From: an uncultured Atopobium sp.
GTDB lineage: Bacteria; Actinomycetota; Coriobacteriia; Coriobacteriales; Atopobiaceae
Direction of reading: 5' to 3'
DNA: 8,626 nucleotides
NCBI GenBank assembly: GCA_937926845.1
Contig: CALBBS010000228.1
Span: 1-8,626 of the forward strand
Both the position numbers and the translations under genes were made by a program. Positions 7,396 to 8,626 of this stretch are shown piece after piece; the stretch's first letter is position 1; each line of letters opens with the position of its first letter. Below the pieces are notes generated by a model. It was given only the letters and a program-made list of their open reading frames with translations, ran no database searches and was not told the origin of the DNA.

Positions 7396-7409
7396 CATAC
7401 CAATGTATG
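7396..7409 (-). promoter_or_regulatory. Small palindrome upstream of the dcd ribosome binding site
   Basis: CATAC-CAAT-GTATG is a 5-bp perfect inverted repeat with a 4-nt centre, lying 20 nt before the chosen dcd start. It could be part of an operator or a weak RNA hairpin in the leader, but five paired bases may also arise by chance. Confidence 0.22.
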
Positions 7410-7430
7410 GTCAGAAAACCTAGTTATCCG

Positions 7431-7458
7431 TTTATATAAAATATCACGCCCTACACAA
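7431..7458 (-). promoter_or_regulatory. Possible promoter for the dcd-lgt-ECF gene set
   Basis: On the minus strand TTGTGT (7453-7458) and TATAAA (7431-7436) are separated by 16 nt. The -10 candidate matches the consensus at five of six positions, the -35 candidate at only three. Transcription would begin near 7424, giving a leader of about 50 nt before dcd. The elements overlap the hairpin that ends the preceding gene, so the terminator and the next promoter would share bases. Confidence 0.3.
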
Positions 7459-7478
7459 TAATGTGCGGGGCGTGATAT
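7441..7478 (-). terminator. Hairpin terminator after the nifU-like gene
   Basis: ATATCACGCCC (7441-7451) pairs perfectly with GGGCGTGATAT (7468-7478), an 11-bp stem, and CAC/GTG (7454-7456, 7463-7465) can add three inner pairs around an AATAAT loop. Read on the minus strand the stem is followed by TTTATATAAA, so the transcript end is T-rich (ATATTTTATAT). On the plus strand the following bases are A-rich, so minus-strand use fits better and agrees with gene direction. The T tract is interrupted, so termination may be partial and allow read-through into dcd. Confidence 0.65.
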
Positions 7479-7527
7479 ATAAAATTTGTAAATATGCAGG
7501 TTAGTCATGGTTCACCACAACTTCTCT

Positions 7528-7548
7528 GCATAAAAAACACGTTTATGC
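7528..7548. repeat. A/T-rich inverted repeat in the intergenic region
   Basis: GCATAAA (7528-7534) and TTTATGC (7542-7548) form a 7-bp inverted repeat with a 7-nt loop. It is weak as an RNA stem and has no T tract in a useful place, so it could be a protein-binding site or have no function. Confidence 0.4.
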
Positions 7549-7606
7549 GTATGAAACTCACAGCCGATAAGCGCCAAACGTTCACTTTTTGACGCCGAGC
7601 GGTAAC

Positions 7607-7843
7607 TTACAGCATTGCAGGCTGAACGCGCTTTACACCAGGAACGTGCTCAATCAGGATGCGCTCAATACCCTCAGACATGTCGTATGCAGACATTGGG
7701 CAGCCAGCGCAAGAACCAGTCATCTCAAGGGTAACGGTGCCGTCATCGCTTACATCAATAAGCTCTACGTCGCCGCCATCGGTCTGAAGGCTCTGACGAA
7801 TAACGTCAAGGGTTGCATTCAAAAGGTCACGATTAATGGCCAT
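7607..7843 (-). CDS. NifU-like C-terminal domain protein (Nfu-type iron-sulfur scaffold)
   Basis: This 78-residue cytosolic protein is a stand-alone NifU C-terminal domain, a class that holds and hands over iron-sulfur clusters. It starts MAINRDLLNATLD, has LQTDGGDVELIDV (19-31) typical of the domain, and carries the cluster-binding motif C-A-G-C (C45 and C48) in TGSCAGCPMS, followed by a helix and the EHVPGVKRV ending seen in family members. The length is normal for single-domain Nfu proteins. The start ATG 7843 is supported by AGGAG 5 nt upstream. It lies 89 nt after a U32-family gene whose cysteine cluster is a likely iron-sulfur site, so a shared iron-sulfur theme is possible. The gap contains GGGTA-TCC-TACCC (7897-7909), a tiny palindrome with no clear role. 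The hairpin at 7441-7478 probably ends its transcript. Confidence 0.93.
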   Translation of the reverse strand: MAINRDLLNATLDVIRQSLQTDGGDVELIDVSDDGTVTLEMTGSCAGCPMSAYDMSEGIERILIEHVPGVKRVQPAML

Positions 7844-7932
7844 GTTTGCTCCTATTCAAACTCTTCAAGCGCGGATGCGCCCGTAATTTACAACATGGGT
7901 ATCCTACCCAAAATTCCAAACTTATTTCTGCA

Positions 7933-8626
7933 CTATCCAATTGGCGAGAAAAGATGTCCAACTGAAGCATCTTTGAGACGTGTAGGCAATGATGCTCCCG
8001 ACGCTGTTGCCGCAATAGCCGCAGCTACGCGAGAGGTAGCCTCTTTTGTCTGCTCCGGGCTCAGAAGTGTTGCGTCTACCATAAAGCGCGTCATACCAGC
8101 AGAAATCATCTCGGCCATCTCAGGCACACCATCAAAGAGCTTGGGGCTCCAAATCTTTGAGCGACCGTGTCTGTCAGTTCTTACGGGCATGTAATCGTTG
8201 TCAATGCCTCTAAGCGTGTGCTCCTCAAGGCGCAGCTTACAGGCGTCGCAATCATGGATACACTTGCCCGTAGACATCAAAATGCAGTGCTCAGTGGTCA
8301 TGGTACGAATACGGCCGCTGACCATATATCCCACAGGAATCGAGGCATTTCTCGCTATGTGACAAATCTCTTGAAGGGTAAGCTCGGAATTGAGCCAGAC
8401 GCCTTCTGCACCCATATCAGCAAGCGCCTGCAAAGCGTAATCGTTGTGGACTGGAATGCACTCGCGCACCTCAGGGATGGCTCCACGCTCAGCAGCCAGT
8501 GCAAGCTCAGAGATGTTGCCCACAGCAACTGGTTTACCTGCGGTAACGTACGGATCCAAGCGATTGTGGTCAATCTCGCGGCATACCTCATCAAGCCATG
8601 GCGTCACTTTGGCAAGAAGATCTTCT
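7933..8626 (-). CDS. Peptidase U32 family protein (N-terminal part outside the window)
   Basis: Only the last 230 residues are visible. The reading frame is open through the window edge; a GTG at 8607 is merely an internal Val codon, since the frame continues upstream as EDLLAK. Visible features include VRECIPVHNDYALQALADMGAEGVWLNSE split over two beta/alpha units of the barrel, then MVSGRIRTMTTEHC and a cysteine group C-x7-C-x3-C-x2-C (visible residues 114, 122, 126, 129), then DNDYMPVRTDRHGRSKIW and ISAGMTRFMVDATLL. This order matches the C-terminal half of U32 proteins such as the E. coli RlhA group. Several U32 members are RNA- or quinone-hydroxylation factors that bind a [4Fe-4S] cluster through four cysteines, rather than proteases. 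Which of these this protein is cannot be decided from the visible part. The stop TAG is followed after 89 nt by the nifU-like gene. Confidence 0.88.
   Translation of the reverse strand, partial: EDLLAKVTPWLDEVCREIDHNRLDPYVTAGKPVAVGNISELALAAERGAIPEVRECIPVHNDYALQALADMGAEGVWLNSELTLQEICHIARNASIPVGYMVSGRIRTMTTEHCILMSTGKCIHDCDACKLRLEEHTLRGIDNDYMPVRTDRHGRSKIWSPKLFDGVPEMAEMISAGMTRFMVDATLLSPEQTKEATSRVAAAIAATASGASLPTRLKDASVGHLFSPIG

Larger units (their letters stand above)
7376..7606. other. Intergenic region between the nifU-like gene and dcd
   Basis: About 230 bp without a credible gene. It contains a strong hairpin at 7441-7478, a possible minus-strand promoter overlapping it, a small palindrome at 7396-7409 just before the dcd ribosome binding site, and an A/T-rich inverted repeat GCATAAA/TTTATGC at 7528-7548. 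An imperfect dyad (12 of 18 positions) is centred on CATG at 7499-7516. I see no tRNA, no riboswitch core and no B12-box-like sequence here. The roughly 125 nt between the nifU-like stop and the hairpin is an unusually long 3' leader to a terminator and may include unrecognised regulatory sequence. Confidence 0.7.

Noticed and set aside
7376..7606. Cobalamin riboswitch upstream of the dcd-lgt-uptake set
   Set aside because: I looked for a B12-box-like core and found none, and the gap is barely long enough. Absence here does not exclude cobamide uptake.
7589..8194. A 201-codon plus-strand open frame
   Set aside because: It lies antisense to the well-supported nifU-like and U32 genes, has no ribosome binding site that I can see and no recognisable domain.
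1..8626. CRISPR arrays, insertion sequences, tRNA or rRNA genes
   Set aside because: No regularly spaced repeats, transposase-like frames, terminal inverted repeats or RNA gene cores were seen.

Overview
The window reads as a chromosomal segment of a monoderm actinobacterium, most likely a coriobacterium of the Atopobium/Lancefieldella/Olsenella type. The reasons are a Mycobacterium-like dCTP deaminase, a surface protein that combines bacterial Ig-like, DUF4430 and PQQ-like propeller domains, and tightly packed genes of moderate GC (judged by eye, not counted). This taxonomic call is an inference. All eight recognisable genes are on the minus strand, so transcription runs from high to low coordinates. 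Both edge genes (a U32-family protein and an ECF-type ATPase) are cut by the window.

Right part (8626 to about 7607): the C-terminal 230 residues of a peptidase-U32-family protein with a four-cysteine cluster, then a 78-residue NifU-like iron-sulfur scaffold protein. A gap of about 230 bp follows (7376-7606). It holds a strong hairpin that looks like the terminator of the nifU-like gene, overlapped by a possible promoter for the next set of genes.

Middle and left part (7375 to 1): dcd (probably the bifunctional, dUMP-forming type), lgt, a 1270-residue exported surface protein, a 218-residue membrane-tethered DUF4430 protein, an EcfT-type transmembrane protein and an EcfA-type ATPase. From lgt onward the junctions are a 4-nt gap, TAGTG, TAATG and ATGA, so the last five genes look like one translationally coupled operon, with dcd only 21 nt upstream of lgt.

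The main point of interest is the set from 5976 to 1. Two exported proteins each carry a DUF4430 domain, the fold family related to the C-terminal domain of transcobalamin/intrinsic factor. They lie directly before the T and A parts of an energy-coupling factor importer. This suggests a surface receptor, then a short membrane-tethered binding protein, then an ECF importer, possibly for a cobamide or another vitamin. No S (substrate-specificity) component is seen in the window, so the substrate cannot be read from it.
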